Assembly (NCBI GenBank): GCA_022447185.1
Contig: JAKVAY010000054.1
Span: 1-64,000, forward strand
DNA from: Fuerstiella sp.
Lineage (GTDB): Bacteria; Planctomycetota; Planctomycetia; Planctomycetales; Planctomycetaceae
DNA: 64,000 bases
Direction of reading: 5' to 3'
Positions within the stretch are counted from its first letter, which is position 1, and the number at the start of each line of letters is the position of its first letter. A program made the translations under genes and the position numbers. The notes beneath the pieces are model-generated. The model was not told where the DNA came from. It ran no database searches and saw only the letters and a program-made list of their open reading frames with translations. Positions 8,870-18,627 of the stretch are shown piece after piece.

Positions 8870-9556
8870 TCAACGAAGCATCACGTACTGTTCGTAGTCC
8901 TGCTGCGTGTTGACATTCCGCAGGAACTCCAGTTCCGGATCGAGGTCTCTGAGTGTTCCAGAGTCGATGATGCGGGTCCTCAGCGCCCCTGGTAACGAAC
9001 TCAGCCGCCGATCACCCCTTTCAACCAGACTTGCGACGACTTCCTGAATTCCTGTCCGATAGACGCCTCCGAACGGCTGGACACAATCCTCATGCTGCAC
9101 AACCACTGCATCTGAGTCGCAATCTGCTGCCAGCAGACGATCAATCACTGGCAAATTGACAAACGGTGCGTCGCAGCATCCAAGCCAGATTCGCGTCAGT
9201 TCAGGGCACTGGTCTGCTGATCGCTCAAGACCGGTCAGCAGCCCGGCCAGTGGGCCGGCATTCGGTAACGAATCACGAACGATGCTCACATTCCCCGGGA
9301 GTTCAGGAAGTCGCTGCCCATCCGCAGCCACAACCACCGTCTGCTGAAAGTGAGAGTTAATGACAGAACAAATGTGACTCAGAAATGGTCGGCCTTCTAT
9401 GAGCAACAGCGATTTGTCTGTCCCCATACGCTCGGACCGCCCTCCGCAAAGAACAACCGCTCCGACAGAACTGTGTGCAGGCAAAACCAATTCCTTGTAA
9501 AAATCATTCGCGTCCTGGCTGAAACTGCTGTTCCCGCGTACTACGCTGAGTGACAA
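8870..9556 (-). CDS. mobA: Molybdenum cofactor guanylyltransferase MobA
   Basis: A 228-residue nucleotidyltransferase of the MobA family, which links GMP to molybdopterin to make the bis-MGD cofactor. The nucleotide-binding loop is VVLCGGRSERMGTDKSLL (about residues 34-51). PNAGPLAGLLTGL and LGCCDAPFVN (metal-binding aspartate) follow, then VQPFGGVYR. The frame starts at a TTG (9556). A TTG at 9484, preceded by AAGGAA, would remove 24 residues that have no family counterpart, so the true start is uncertain. It is convergent with the citrate synthase homologue and has no other molybdenum genes beside it. Confidence 0.9.
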   Translation of the reverse strand: MSLSVVRGNSSFSQDANDFYKELVLPAHSSVGAVVLCGGRSERMGTDKSLLLIEGRPFLSHICSVINSHFQQTVVVAADGQRLPELPGNVSIVRDSLPNAGPLAGLLTGLERSADQCPELTRIWLGCCDAPFVNLPVIDRLLAADCDSDAVVVQHEDCVQPFGGVYRTGIQEVVASLVERGDRRLSSLPGALRTRIIDSGTLRDLDPELEFLRNVNTQQDYEQYVMLR

Positions 9557-9748
9557 CCAAGTCAGGAATGTCAGGCTCCGGTTAAACCATCAGCCAAACG
9601 ATCCGGCACCGGCTACGAATTTTCGTAAGCTGCAGTCAACATCCCGTTTCGGCGGCAGGTCTTACACAATTCAGCATTGTGTCCAACCGGCTGGTACCAT
9701 CGGAATGAATTCCCGAAGTTTGAACACTATCAAGTCAAGTTGGCGGAA

Positions 9749-10198
9749 ATGACAGATCCCGGCAATCAGTCCAACACAACGTCGGATTCGGACCCATGGT
9801 ACAGAGATGGCCTGCAGTTTACCTGCTCGCAATGCGGAGATTGCTGCACGGGCGATCCGGGAGTCGTCTGGGTTAACGACGAAGAACTGCAGGCGATTGC
9901 CAGGTATCTGGACAAGCCGATTGGTGAAATCCGTCTGTTTCACACGCGTCCGGTCCGTGGTCGTGTGTCTCTCACAGAGTACCAGAACGGTGACTGTACC
10001 TTTTTCGATTCCCAAGAGCGAAAATGCACCGTGTATCCTGTGCGTCCAGGTCAGTGCCGAACCTGGCCATTTTGGAAGTCCAATATCGAATCCAGTCGCA
10101 AGTGGAATGAAGTCTGTGACTCATGTCCAGGGGCCGGTACCGGTCAGTTTTTTAGTCTCGAGGAAATCGAAGAACGTGCCGGCAGAGTCGACATCTAG
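9749..10198 (+). CDS. YkgJ-family cysteine cluster protein
   Basis: A 149-residue cytoplasmic protein carrying the family motif CSQCGDCC (about residues 27-34), followed by CTFF, CTVYPVRPGQCRTWPFW and a final CDSC. This spacing defines the YkgJ family (CxxCxxCC), proposed to chelate zinc or an iron-sulfur cluster; the role is unknown. The open frame extends 24 codons upstream, but ATG 9749 (MTDPGNQ) is preferred because homology begins soon after it. No operon partner is evident. Confidence 0.88.
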   Translation: MTDPGNQSNTTSDSDPWYRDGLQFTCSQCGDCCTGDPGVVWVNDEELQAIARYLDKPIGEIRLFHTRPVRGRVSLTEYQNGDCTFFDSQERKCTVYPVRPGQCRTWPFWKSNIESSRKWNEVCDSCPGAGTGQFFSLEEIEERAGRVDI

Positions 10199-10286
10199 CC
10201 ATATTGAGGGAAAATTGTGGTGCACTGATACGACGTGGACAAATTCGAATCGTTCTTGATTCGCCATCGCTTCATTGAATCCAGGA

Positions 10287-11948
10287 ATGAGCGCATTGTT
10301 GAGAACAATTTGGCTTGCCGTGACCTTTGCGATGGTCACGCCCACCACGGCGCAGGAAGGAGAATCGACTTCCTTCATACGACTCGAGCACGGCGAACTG
10401 GCAGTTGACTTTCGTGACAACTCAAAGTCACCGTCGGTGCTGAGCGGCATCGATGCGATGTTCAATCAAACACACTCGCCCGAGTATGATGCATATGATC
10501 CCGATACACGTGGAGCTTCAGCCGGATTGAATTTCGAGCACATTATCTCGGGACATCAGAGTCCACACAACAAATTCACTCCGCGTCACGGACCGTACAC
10601 GCTGCAAACGCTGCCAGGTGAAAACTCCGTGATGCTGACGCGACGAGCCTCAGACAGCCCGTGGAATGTTGCAAGCACGCTGAAGTATACCGTCAGGAAG
10701 CCACAATACGTCGACTTTGAGTTTCGATGTACGCCGCAGGATGCCTCGCTGTTTGGCGCACGAGGATATGCCCTGTTCTTTTTCGCGAACTACATGAACG
10801 ATGTGCAGGACATATCGCTCCATTTCCGCGGACACAAATCGAACGACGAAAAAGAAGACTGGATTGCCGCGGATGCACCCAATGAACACTCCGACTGGAA
10901 TGGTGGTGGGAACTATCGTGCATTCACTGCCCGGGAACTGGAATATGACGACGATGTTCGGTTCCGACTGAATACGTGGTCGTACGAATGGCCTCGCATT
11001 GCCAAACCTTTCTACTACGGTCACGCAGCACACGGAATGACTCTGATCCTGATGTTTGACCGCCTGCATACCGAGCAGGACCAGATTCGGTTCAGTCTCT
11101 ACAAGTTTAAGCTGCCAAAACATCCACGCCCCGCATGGGACTTTCAGTATGTCGTCAACAGGGTTCAGTCCGGAAAAGAATACGGTTTTCGAGGGCGACT
11201 GGTCTGGAAAAAATTCGTCAGCCCCGAGGACTGTCTGCATGAGTACGAACAATGGGCCGCAACTCTCACCACCGCAGCCCCACGGACCCGGAAAGAACGA
11301 GTCCAACAGCTAAAACAACTTGGCGCGACCGTTTTCTTTCAGGGCGATCATGTCATCGAAATCAATGCAAATCGCACAACCATTACGGACAGAGATCTAC
11401 AGCTTGTTTCCGAGTTTGTCGACATGACAGATCTTTCATTAGAGCAAACTGCTGTTGGTGACAGTGGGCTGTCTCATTTAAACAGTCTCCAGGCACTGGA
11501 ATGGATTAATCTGTACCGAACTCAAATCGGAGATAACAGTCTGAAGAACATAAGGAGACTCAGAAGCCTCCAGCATCTGCCAATGGGAGAAACAAGGGTC
11601 ACAGACGCCGGGCTGATTTATTTGAGCGAAATGAATCAACTTCTGTACCTGGGCCTGCGTGGTAACACAGTGACGAACGACGGTCTCAAACACCTGCGAA
11701 AGCTCACCGGACTGACGGGCCTGCATCTTGGTGGAACACAGGTGACCGACGCCGGACTGAAACATCTGCTGGGTATGACCAGGCTTCAGAATCTTTGGCT
11801 CAACAAGACAAATATTTCCGACAAGTCCATTGCCACTGTTGGCCTGCTCAAAACTCTTCGAGAGCTCAACATCGCTGACACAAATTTCACAAGTGACGGA
11901 GTAAAGCAACTGACCAGACTGCTGCCACGATGCCACATCGTGAGATAG
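10287..11948 (+). CDS. Secreted protein with beta-rich N-terminal domain and leucine-rich repeats
   Basis: A 553-residue exported protein. A signal peptide (about 1-23, ending TTAQ) precedes a roughly 300-residue aromatic-rich domain that looks beta-sandwich-like and that I do not recognise. The C-terminus (about 355-550) has leucine-rich repeats of about 24 residues with the recurring pattern VTDAGLxxL and LxLxxTxV. These TD-type repeats are common in planctomycete secreted proteins and probably mediate protein binding. A TTG four codons upstream is the alternative start. It stands alone between ykgJ and the transporter genes. Confidence 0.75.
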   Translation: MSALLRTIWLAVTFAMVTPTTAQEGESTSFIRLEHGELAVDFRDNSKSPSVLSGIDAMFNQTHSPEYDAYDPDTRGASAGLNFEHIISGHQSPHNKFTPRHGPYTLQTLPGENSVMLTRRASDSPWNVASTLKYTVRKPQYVDFEFRCTPQDASLFGARGYALFFFANYMNDVQDISLHFRGHKSNDEKEDWIAADAPNEHSDWNGGGNYRAFTARELEYDDDVRFRLNTWSYEWPRIAKPFYYGHAAHGMTLILMFDRLHTEQDQIRFSLYKFKLPKHPRPAWDFQYVVNRVQSGKEYGFRGRLVWKKFVSPEDCLHEYEQWAATLTTAAPRTRKERVQQLKQLGATVFFQGDHVIEINANRTTITDRDLQLVSEFVDMTDLSLEQTAVGDSGLSHLNSLQALEWINLYRTQIGDNSLKNIRRLRSLQHLPMGETRVTDAGLIYLSEMNQLLYLGLRGNTVTNDGLKHLRKLTGLTGLHLGGTQVTDAGLKHLLGMTRLQNLWLNKTNISDKSIATVGLLKTLRELNIADTNFTSDGVKQLTRLLPRCHIVR

Positions 11949-12285
11949 GCAGCGTTCGTTTCGCAGCCCCCGGTGTGGCTGCTGTCCTCGCACTGGTTGT
12001 TCGGCGAACAGCGGCATTGATATCCGGTCAACTGTCCCACACGGGCACACTTGTTGAGCCGCACCCATGAGGAACAGACTGTTCCTCAAATCCTCTCGTT
12101 AACCGGACTTCTCCAGCCTGTTTTTGACTCTCGTCCACCGGAGTCAGGACACAGAATCTACGGCCGACGCTCGACCAGCCACACAGGAGTTGCTCTGAGT
12201 TCATCTGACAACTCACCGACTGGTTTCATCCGGATTGAATTCCGGGTATTGTCCTTGGACATCAAATCAGGAAAGTGAGTTTCAC
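11949..12285. other. Intergenic region upstream of the first Nramp-like gene
   Basis: About 340 bp with no recognisable gene, RNA or terminator. AGGAAAG about 10-15 bp before 12286 may serve as a ribosome-binding site. Nothing else stands out. Confidence 0.4.
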
Positions 12286-14025
12286 ATGACCGACAACACA
12301 ACATCGTCAGCACCGGACACTCCCTGGCCCGGTTCAAAGGACATGCCGCAGTGGACATCGAATGAACTGATCGATGCCCCGGTATTCACAAAAAAGAACT
12401 GGTTTGCACTGCTCGGTCCGGGACTAATTCTTGGTGGTGCGGCAATTGGTGGCGGTGAATGGCTTGTCGGCCCCAAGGTCACAGCGTTGTATGGGGGCTC
12501 ACTGTTGTGGCTGGCAACGCTCAGTATTCTGGGACAGGTGATCTACAATATCGAGATCAGCCGGTATACGTTGTATACAGGAGAACCCATTTTTACCGGC
12601 AAGTTCCGCACCATGCCCGGTCCAAAATTCTGGGTCCTTGCCTACCTTTTCTTCGATTTTGGGTCTGTATTCCCCTACCTGGCAGCAAACGCAGCCACAC
12701 CGGTGGCGACTCTGATTAAGGGGGGAATCGTACCCGACCCGGAAAACATCGCTTCGGACTTCTGGTTGATGAAGGGTCTCGGCTATCTGATTTTTATTGG
12801 TGCGCTGATTCCACTTCTGTTCGGAGGCAAAATCTATCGCTCGCTCAAGGCCGTCATGACCTTCAAACTGATCGTCGTGTTCAGTTTCCTCTTGTTTCTG
12901 GCATTCGGTTATTCGAATCGTGCGACATGGACCGAAATCGCCACCGGATTCGTCAAATTTGGCAGCGTTCCGGTAGAAGCCGGTGAAGATACCAATGGCA
13001 ACGGGGTCCTCGACTCGGGTGAAGATTTTGATCTGGACGGCAGACTGGATGTGATCGAACCGGTCAAGTCACGTGATGAATCCGGAAAGGTCACGGATTA
13101 TGAAGACGTCGACGGTGACGGGAAACGGGACGGTGTCAATGTAGCAAATATATTTGTGTCGGTCCTGAACGGCAGAGGAATGCCTGACATTGACTTCACC
13201 ATGGTCGGATTTATCGCAGCACTCGCTGCAATCGCGGGATCAGGGGGACTTTCAAATACTCCAACCAGCAACTACACACGAGATCAGGGCTGGGGAATGG
13301 GACATCACGTCGGAGCCATTCCCAGCGCAATTGGTGGTCATGATATTTCGCTGTCACACGTTGGGTGTGTTTTCGAACTTTCCGAGGAGTCGATGCCGCG
13401 ATGGCGTAAGTGGTACAAACACGTGTGCCGCGATCAACTGGTCGTTTGGCTTCCGGCCTGCTTTGTGGGTCTGGCACTGCCAGCAATGCTGTCGATTGAT
13501 TTTTTGGATCGTGGTACGCAGGCGGGCAGCAACTGGACAATGGCGGTCATGACCGCCGAGGGCGTACAGGAAACCGTCACAAATCAGTCCGGTGCCGGTC
13601 TCGGCAGCTTCTGTTGGTTTATGACCATTCTCTGCGGCTTTCTGGTACTGGCACCAACAATGTCCACATCGGCCGACGGAATTATTCGACGCTGGGTTGA
13701 CGTGTTCTGGACCAGCAGTAAGCGTCTGAGGGCAATGGATGCTCGACATATCAAAATCGTGTATTTCAGAGTTTTACTGGGCTACGCACTTTTCGGTTTC
13801 GTCATGCTGTCGCTCAATCCGGGAGACCTGATCACATACGCAACAATGTTCTTTAACATTGCCCTGGGCTTCAGTTGCTGGCATACGCTGGTCATCAATA
13901 TAACACTGCTGCCGAAGCCACTGCGACCAGGCTGGTTCGTTCGCACGGCCCTGTCACTGGCAGGAGCTTATTACATGATGCTGGGAGCTTTCGCCATCGC
14001 ACAGACGACAGGCATCCTGAAGTGA
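12286..14025 (+). CDS. Nramp-like transporter with a calcium-loop-like insertion
   Basis: A 579-residue polytopic membrane protein resembling the Nramp/SLC11 fold. TM1 carries LLGPGLILGGAAIGGGEW where true Nramps have DPGN. The TM6 region reads AGSGGLSNTPTSNYTRDQGW instead of the MPH motif. The classical manganese/iron ligands are therefore absent and the substrate is open. Residues about 233-283 form an acidic insertion with DTNGNGVLD, FDLDGRLD and DVDGDGKRDG, each like EF-hand or dockerin calcium loops. The downstream paralogue lacks the insertion. ATG 12286 is chosen over the longer frame (12235) because it follows AGGAAAG and begins a normal cytosolic tail. Confidence 0.75.
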   Translation: MTDNTTSSAPDTPWPGSKDMPQWTSNELIDAPVFTKKNWFALLGPGLILGGAAIGGGEWLVGPKVTALYGGSLLWLATLSILGQVIYNIEISRYTLYTGEPIFTGKFRTMPGPKFWVLAYLFFDFGSVFPYLAANAATPVATLIKGGIVPDPENIASDFWLMKGLGYLIFIGALIPLLFGGKIYRSLKAVMTFKLIVVFSFLLFLAFGYSNRATWTEIATGFVKFGSVPVEAGEDTNGNGVLDSGEDFDLDGRLDVIEPVKSRDESGKVTDYEDVDGDGKRDGVNVANIFVSVLNGRGMPDIDFTMVGFIAALAAIAGSGGLSNTPTSNYTRDQGWGMGHHVGAIPSAIGGHDISLSHVGCVFELSEESMPRWRKWYKHVCRDQLVVWLPACFVGLALPAMLSIDFLDRGTQAGSNWTMAVMTAEGVQETVTNQSGAGLGSFCWFMTILCGFLVLAPTMSTSADGIIRRWVDVFWTSSKRLRAMDARHIKIVYFRVLLGYALFGFVMLSLNPGDLITYATMFFNIALGFSCWHTLVINITLLPKPLRPGWFVRTALSLAGAYYMMLGAFAIAQTTGILK

Positions 14026-14201
14026 CTCGATCATTTTCTAACGTTTCAGTGGATGGTAAACTGTTGTACTCCGTCACTGTCCGAGCCGTGAACAGCCGGT
14101 AAATTTGACGTCGTACCGCTTCCTCAACTGACGGTCTGAAGCATGATCAGATGTACTGGTGTCATCCTTTACGTCAAGTCGGTTGTTGAGAGGCAATTAC
14201 G

Positions 14202-15791
14202 TTGTCCGAGACAAAACCTGACCTGCGACAGACATGCCTTCCCACCTGGGAAGTAGCGGATCTTCCGGAATCAAAGCCACTCGGCCTGCGAAACCTGACC
14301 GGATTCATCGGTCCTGGAATTGTCATGTGTGGCATCCAGATTGGTGGAGGTGAATGGCTGTTTGGGCCGGCCATTACCGCTAAGTATGGCGGTGGACTGT
14401 TATGGATCGCGACCGTCGCGATCATGTGTCAGGTCTTTTACAACGTTGAGTGTGGACGCTACGCACTTTACACGGGCGAACCCGTCTTTACCGGATTCAT
14501 GCGCACTCGGCCTGGCCCGGGATTCTGGGTGTGCGTCGCAATGTTGCTGAGCCTCGGTTCGCTGATCCCGGGTCTGTCGACAAATGCGGCAGTCCTGATC
14601 AGTTCGATTTATCTGGACCGTCCGCCCACTGCGGAAGACGCGTTCATGGTCAATTCAATTGCCTATCTGTGCCTCGCACTGGTCGTTCTGCCTGTACTGA
14701 TCGGGGGCAAAGTCTACAACATGCTGCAGCTGGTGATGACGGCCAAGGTCTTCATTGTGCTGGGATTTTGCCTGTTCATTGGCATCTTCTTCGTGAGTGG
14801 CCAGGGATGGATTGATGTGTTCAGCGGTTTCGTAAAATTTGGCAACGTCCCGATTCATGATGGTCAGGGTGGCGAAGAAGTTGTCAACGCATTCGCGCAC
14901 TGGCTCAACCATGGTGAATTTCCCGTTATTGCTCTGACAAGTATCGCTGTCCTCGGTGCCTTTGCAGGATACGCAGGTGGTGGTGGCCTCAGTAATTCCA
15001 CATACAGCAACTTCGTCCGCGACAAGGGCTGGGGCATGGGAAGTCAGGTGGGAGCCATTGCGAGTGCCATAGGTGGGCGCAATGTTTCACTCAGTCACAT
15101 TGGCAAAGTCTTCGACATGAATGAAGACAACATGCGCAAATGGAACGGCTGGTGGAAATATATTCTGACCGATCAATTTTTGATCTGGATGCCCGGCTGC
15201 ATCATGGGGATGGCACTGCCGGCTCTGCTGTCGATTGAATTTGCTTCCGCGTCACCGATGTTCGGACAGGATATTGAATATTCACAGCCACTCATTTCGG
15301 CCGACGGAATTCGCCACGCGCCGGGCGTCAGCGACACGACACGACAGTTGCTGTGGATGGCCACGCTGTTTGTCGGACTCATGGTGTTTCTCCCCAGTCA
15401 GATGTCAATTGTGGACGATGTGGCTCGTCGCTGGACGGATATCATCTGGTCGTCCAGCAGAAGGGTTCGTAACACACTGCAACCCAGCCAGTCGAGCCGA
15501 ATTTACTACACCATCCTGGGTTGTTACGTGATATGGTCGTTCGTATCTGCCACGATTTTTCTGACATTTGGCGACGCGCCCACTCTTATGGTGCTGATCA
15601 TTGCAAACCTCAACAATGTCGCTCTGGGTGCGACGTCATTTCATGTGTTGTGGATTAACCGCACTCTGTTGCCAAAACCACTGCGACCGCGATGGTACAA
15701 TCAGACAGGGATCCTCTCATGCGGTTTCTTTTACTGTGGCATGGCCGTACTGGTATTCTGTGTCAAAATCCTTCCTCTCCTGACAACCTGA
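14202..15791 (+). CDS. Nramp-like transporter, paralogue without insertion
   Basis: A 529-residue polytopic membrane protein clearly paralogous to its neighbour. TM1 shows GPGIVMCGIQIGGGEW. The TM6 region shows GGGGLSNSTYSNFVRDKGW and VGAIASAIGGRNVSLSHIG. It too lacks the DPGN and MPH metal motifs. It starts at TTG 14202 with GAGAGG about 9 bp upstream. The region matching the acidic insertion of the first copy is a short loop (HDGQGGEEV). The 176-bp spacing and shared strand suggest a tandem duplication with possible co-expression. The substrate is unknown; the two may form a heteromer or serve different ions. Confidence 0.75.
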   Translation: MSETKPDLRQTCLPTWEVADLPESKPLGLRNLTGFIGPGIVMCGIQIGGGEWLFGPAITAKYGGGLLWIATVAIMCQVFYNVECGRYALYTGEPVFTGFMRTRPGPGFWVCVAMLLSLGSLIPGLSTNAAVLISSIYLDRPPTAEDAFMVNSIAYLCLALVVLPVLIGGKVYNMLQLVMTAKVFIVLGFCLFIGIFFVSGQGWIDVFSGFVKFGNVPIHDGQGGEEVVNAFAHWLNHGEFPVIALTSIAVLGAFAGYAGGGGLSNSTYSNFVRDKGWGMGSQVGAIASAIGGRNVSLSHIGKVFDMNEDNMRKWNGWWKYILTDQFLIWMPGCIMGMALPALLSIEFASASPMFGQDIEYSQPLISADGIRHAPGVSDTTRQLLWMATLFVGLMVFLPSQMSIVDDVARRWTDIIWSSSRRVRNTLQPSQSSRIYYTILGCYVIWSFVSATIFLTFGDAPTLMVLIIANLNNVALGATSFHVLWINRTLLPKPLRPRWYNQTGILSCGFFYCGMAVLVFCVKILPLLTT

Positions 15792-15817
15792 AAGAACTCA
15801 CCTTGACGCACACGTTG

Positions 15818-16627
15818 ATGATGAGTCTGACGCTCGCTCTGGGTCTTTCGTCAACTCCGTTCATTCAGTCTGCATCAGGTACGGCGGCACGTGAACAGAT
15901 AACGTTTCAGAGTGTGAAATGTGAAGGCGACTATCAACATCATTTGCAGGGAGTCTGCACCAATGAGCGTGATTGCATTTACTGGTCATTTACAACGGCT
16001 CTGGTGAAAACAAACCACAAGGGACGGGTACTGAAGAATCAGCCGGTCACAAATCATCACGGTGATCTTTGTTTTCATGAAGGAAAAATTTTTGTTGCCG
16101 TGAACCTGGGACGATTCAATGATCGCGACGGCAACGCCGATTCATGGGTCTACGTGTACGATGCGGACACACTGGAGGAAACTTCGAAACACAAGACGCC
16201 GGAAGTGTTCCATGGTGCCGGTGGCATTGGCGTCATGCAGGGTGACTTTTATGTCGTTGGAGGACTCCCGGACGGTATTGAGGAGAATTACGTCTACCAG
16301 TATGACTCACAGTTTCAGTTTCAGAGGAAACACATCATCAGGAGTGGCTGGACACAGCTGGGAATTCAGACGGCCACATTTCACAACGGCAGCTGGTGGT
16401 TTGGCTGCTACGGCACGCCAAAAATCCTGCTGAAAACCGACTCCGGTTTCAGGATGCAGGGACGCTACAAATTTGATGCATCACTGGGAATCGCAGGAGT
16501 TCACAAGGACCATCTTCTGGCCGCGCAGGGGCCTCGCACAAAAGATCAACGCTGCCTGGGAATCGTGAATTTAGTGCGACCGGATTCCAGGCAGGGACTT
16601 GTGGTCCTCGAACGCAGTAATGAGTAA
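15818..16627 (+). CDS. Secreted propeller-like protein of unknown function
   Basis: A 269-residue protein. The frame is open from inside the upstream transporter gene, but the ATG pair at 15818/15821 gives a good signal peptide (MMSLTLALGLSSTP, cleaved near SASG); a TTG at 15803 is an alternative. The mature part has regularly spaced beta-type segments (GDLCFHEGKIFVAV, WVYVYDADTLEE, GGIGVMQGDFYVVGG, NGSWWFGCYG) that suggest a small propeller. Four cysteines may form disulfides outside the membrane. It follows the Nramp-like pair by 26 bp and may be co-transcribed. I do not recognise the family. Confidence 0.65.
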   Translation: MMSLTLALGLSSTPFIQSASGTAAREQITFQSVKCEGDYQHHLQGVCTNERDCIYWSFTTALVKTNHKGRVLKNQPVTNHHGDLCFHEGKIFVAVNLGRFNDRDGNADSWVYVYDADTLEETSKHKTPEVFHGAGGIGVMQGDFYVVGGLPDGIEENYVYQYDSQFQFQRKHIIRSGWTQLGIQTATFHNGSWWFGCYGTPKILLKTDSGFRMQGRYKFDASLGIAGVHKDHLLAAQGPRTKDQRCLGIVNLVRPDSRQGLVVLERSNE

Positions 16628-16659
16628 ACAGTCACGAGTGAACACCGCAGGCCGTTGAC

Positions 16660-18627
16660 TTACTGTACTGGTTCGTAAAAGTACTTTTCGACCAGATCCT
16701 GTGGTGGTGGTGGCGTCAGCAGAGTGACGACATACCCAACCAAAAAGGAAGTCGTCAATCCAATGATAATGGGATCCATATTGAACAATCTGTAGGCAGA
16801 GAATCCGTTACCCTGCAGGAAGCCGATCAGATACATCGACAAATGAGAACCAAAACCGGAGAGCATGGCTGCGATACAGCCATGAGCGTTGGAACGCGGC
16901 CAGTAGAGTGCGTAGACAACTGCCGCAAGAAAGCAGGCCGCCAGACCACTGCCGGTATAGACGATGATGTCCTGCAGAAATTCCGGTGGATTCATCGCTC
17001 CAAACAACGCCCCAAGGCCCGCGACCAGGGTAATCACGTAACTAAATGTCTTGATTTTTGTTTCCTCAACCCTGGGATTGATGTTCCGCTGGTAGATGTC
17101 ACGAACCAGTGCGGACGAGATCATCAACAGGAAACTGTCAACCGTTGACATCACCGCGGCAAACGGTGCCGCAATCAGCAATCCGGCCAGCCAGCCCATT
17201 CCGATATTAGTCGTCAATTCAATGGCCATTTGAGGCATAATTCGGTCAGGTTCCGATTCCATGCCGGGCATAAGGACACGAGCACAGCAGAAGATGATCA
17301 CCAGCGGGAAATAGATGGCTGAGTAATAAAGAGCAACGGTGAATATTGAACGGCGGAGGGTGATCGTGTCTTTGAAGGCCATCAGACGGACCATGTTGCT
17401 GGGTTGCCCGGTGCCAGAGATCGCCCACATGAAGAAGAACGAGATTGCCAGACTCAGTGGCAGAAATCCATCGGTCTTCTGGCGATGAGGACCAGGTCCG
17501 GTTACATACGATCCCGCATGCTCCGGCTTGGCACCGTACGCATAGTCCTTGAGCTCGTTGATCTCAAGAGTGACCTGTTCAGTGACGTTGCTTCGTTCGC
17601 TTCCCGATTCAAGTCGCCGCCGAACCTGTTCGATATCGTCCGGTGCAACAATTTCCCAGATTTCGGCATTTGTCGCTTCCGGTTCACTGTTCGTAAGGTC
17701 GAATCGATCTTTGATCTTGAACAACCTCTGCTGATCGCTCTGTCCAGTGAAGATCCATGAACCCGATGGCACTGTGACATCGGCGTCATTCTCGATTGAC
17801 CTGATCGTTCCTGTTCCTCTTCGAGGCGGGACCATCTGCGCCATGCGACGCGTGACCTGTTCCAGTCCGGCCCCGTCATCGGTTCTGGCGACATAACCAG
17901 CCTGGTTGATCGCCAGTGGGAGCATAATCACGACGCCAATGACCATCACAATGCCCTGCATCACATCGGTCCAGACAACTGCATGGAAACCTCCGTAGGT
18001 CGTGTAGACAATGACGGCAACGCCAAAGACAACCAGACACACGAGGTACTCATTGCCCTGAGAACTGAAATTTGCAATCCAGTCCGGCAGGCTCGCTGCT
18101 GCGGACGTAAAGGCGTCAATCGGTCCCAGCAGGGTTTTGAGAATAGTACTGCCTCCCTTAAACTGAGCAATCAGATTAAATGTCATGAAAAATACGATCA
18201 GAGAAACAGAGATCAGTCCAAACGACACACTGCGAAACCGGTCGCGAAGCACATCGGGAATCGTGATCGCCCCGGCAGTTCGAGCGACCTCGTTGATTCG
18301 TTTACCCAGCAGACCCATTACACAGATCGGCACCACCATGTAGCTGCCGATCCAAAGGCCGAGGCTCCAGCCGTGTGTGTAGATCTTGCTCGGAAAACCC
18401 ATGAAGCTGCCGCCTGAGGAACTCGTCGCCGCAAGTGTCAGTGCGAATGCCCAGACTCCCAGACCACGACTGCCGAGAAAGTATTCGCTTAGAAAACTTC
18501 GCCCTTTCAGTAGTCGGTTTGACAGTCCCGCGATGACAAAGACGCCAACGATGTAAACCAGAAACGTCCACAGGACTGCCTGATCCGAATCGACCTGGCT
18601 CAGTGTTGTCAGTTGGCTTATGTTCAT
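16660..18627 (-). CDS. panF: Sodium:solute symporter, PanF-like, with enlarged loop
   Basis: A 655-residue SSS-family symporter with about 13 transmembrane segments. FLGSRGLGVWAFALTLAATS (about 50-69) and SGTGQPSNMVRLMAFKD follow the sodium/pantothenate symporter pattern. Pairing with a YhdT-type gene supports the PanF assignment, but the substrate is not proven. It is longer than PanF of E. coli (about 480 residues). The excess is a hydrophilic stretch of about 140 residues (roughly 252-395) between two membrane segments, containing QLTG-free, charged sequence such as NDADVTVPSG and EIWEIVAPDD. Its start overlaps the stop of the upstream yhdT-like gene by 4 bp. Confidence 0.82.
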   Translation of the reverse strand: MNISQLTTLSQVDSDQAVLWTFLVYIVGVFVIAGLSNRLLKGRSFLSEYFLGSRGLGVWAFALTLAATSSSGGSFMGFPSKIYTHGWSLGLWIGSYMVVPICVMGLLGKRINEVARTAGAITIPDVLRDRFRSVSFGLISVSLIVFFMTFNLIAQFKGGSTILKTLLGPIDAFTSAAASLPDWIANFSSQGNEYLVCLVVFGVAVIVYTTYGGFHAVVWTDVMQGIVMVIGVVIMLPLAINQAGYVARTDDGAGLEQVTRRMAQMVPPRRGTGTIRSIENDADVTVPSGSWIFTGQSDQQRLFKIKDRFDLTNSEPEATNAEIWEIVAPDDIEQVRRRLESGSERSNVTEQVTLEINELKDYAYGAKPEHAGSYVTGPGPHRQKTDGFLPLSLAISFFFMWAISGTGQPSNMVRLMAFKDTITLRRSIFTVALYYSAIYFPLVIIFCCARVLMPGMESEPDRIMPQMAIELTTNIGMGWLAGLLIAAPFAAVMSTVDSFLLMISSALVRDIYQRNINPRVEETKIKTFSYVITLVAGLGALFGAMNPPEFLQDIIVYTGSGLAACFLAAVVYALYWPRSNAHGCIAAMLSGFGSHLSMYLIGFLQGNGFSAYRLFNMDPIIIGLTTSFLVGYVVTLLTPPPPQDLVEKYFYEPVQ

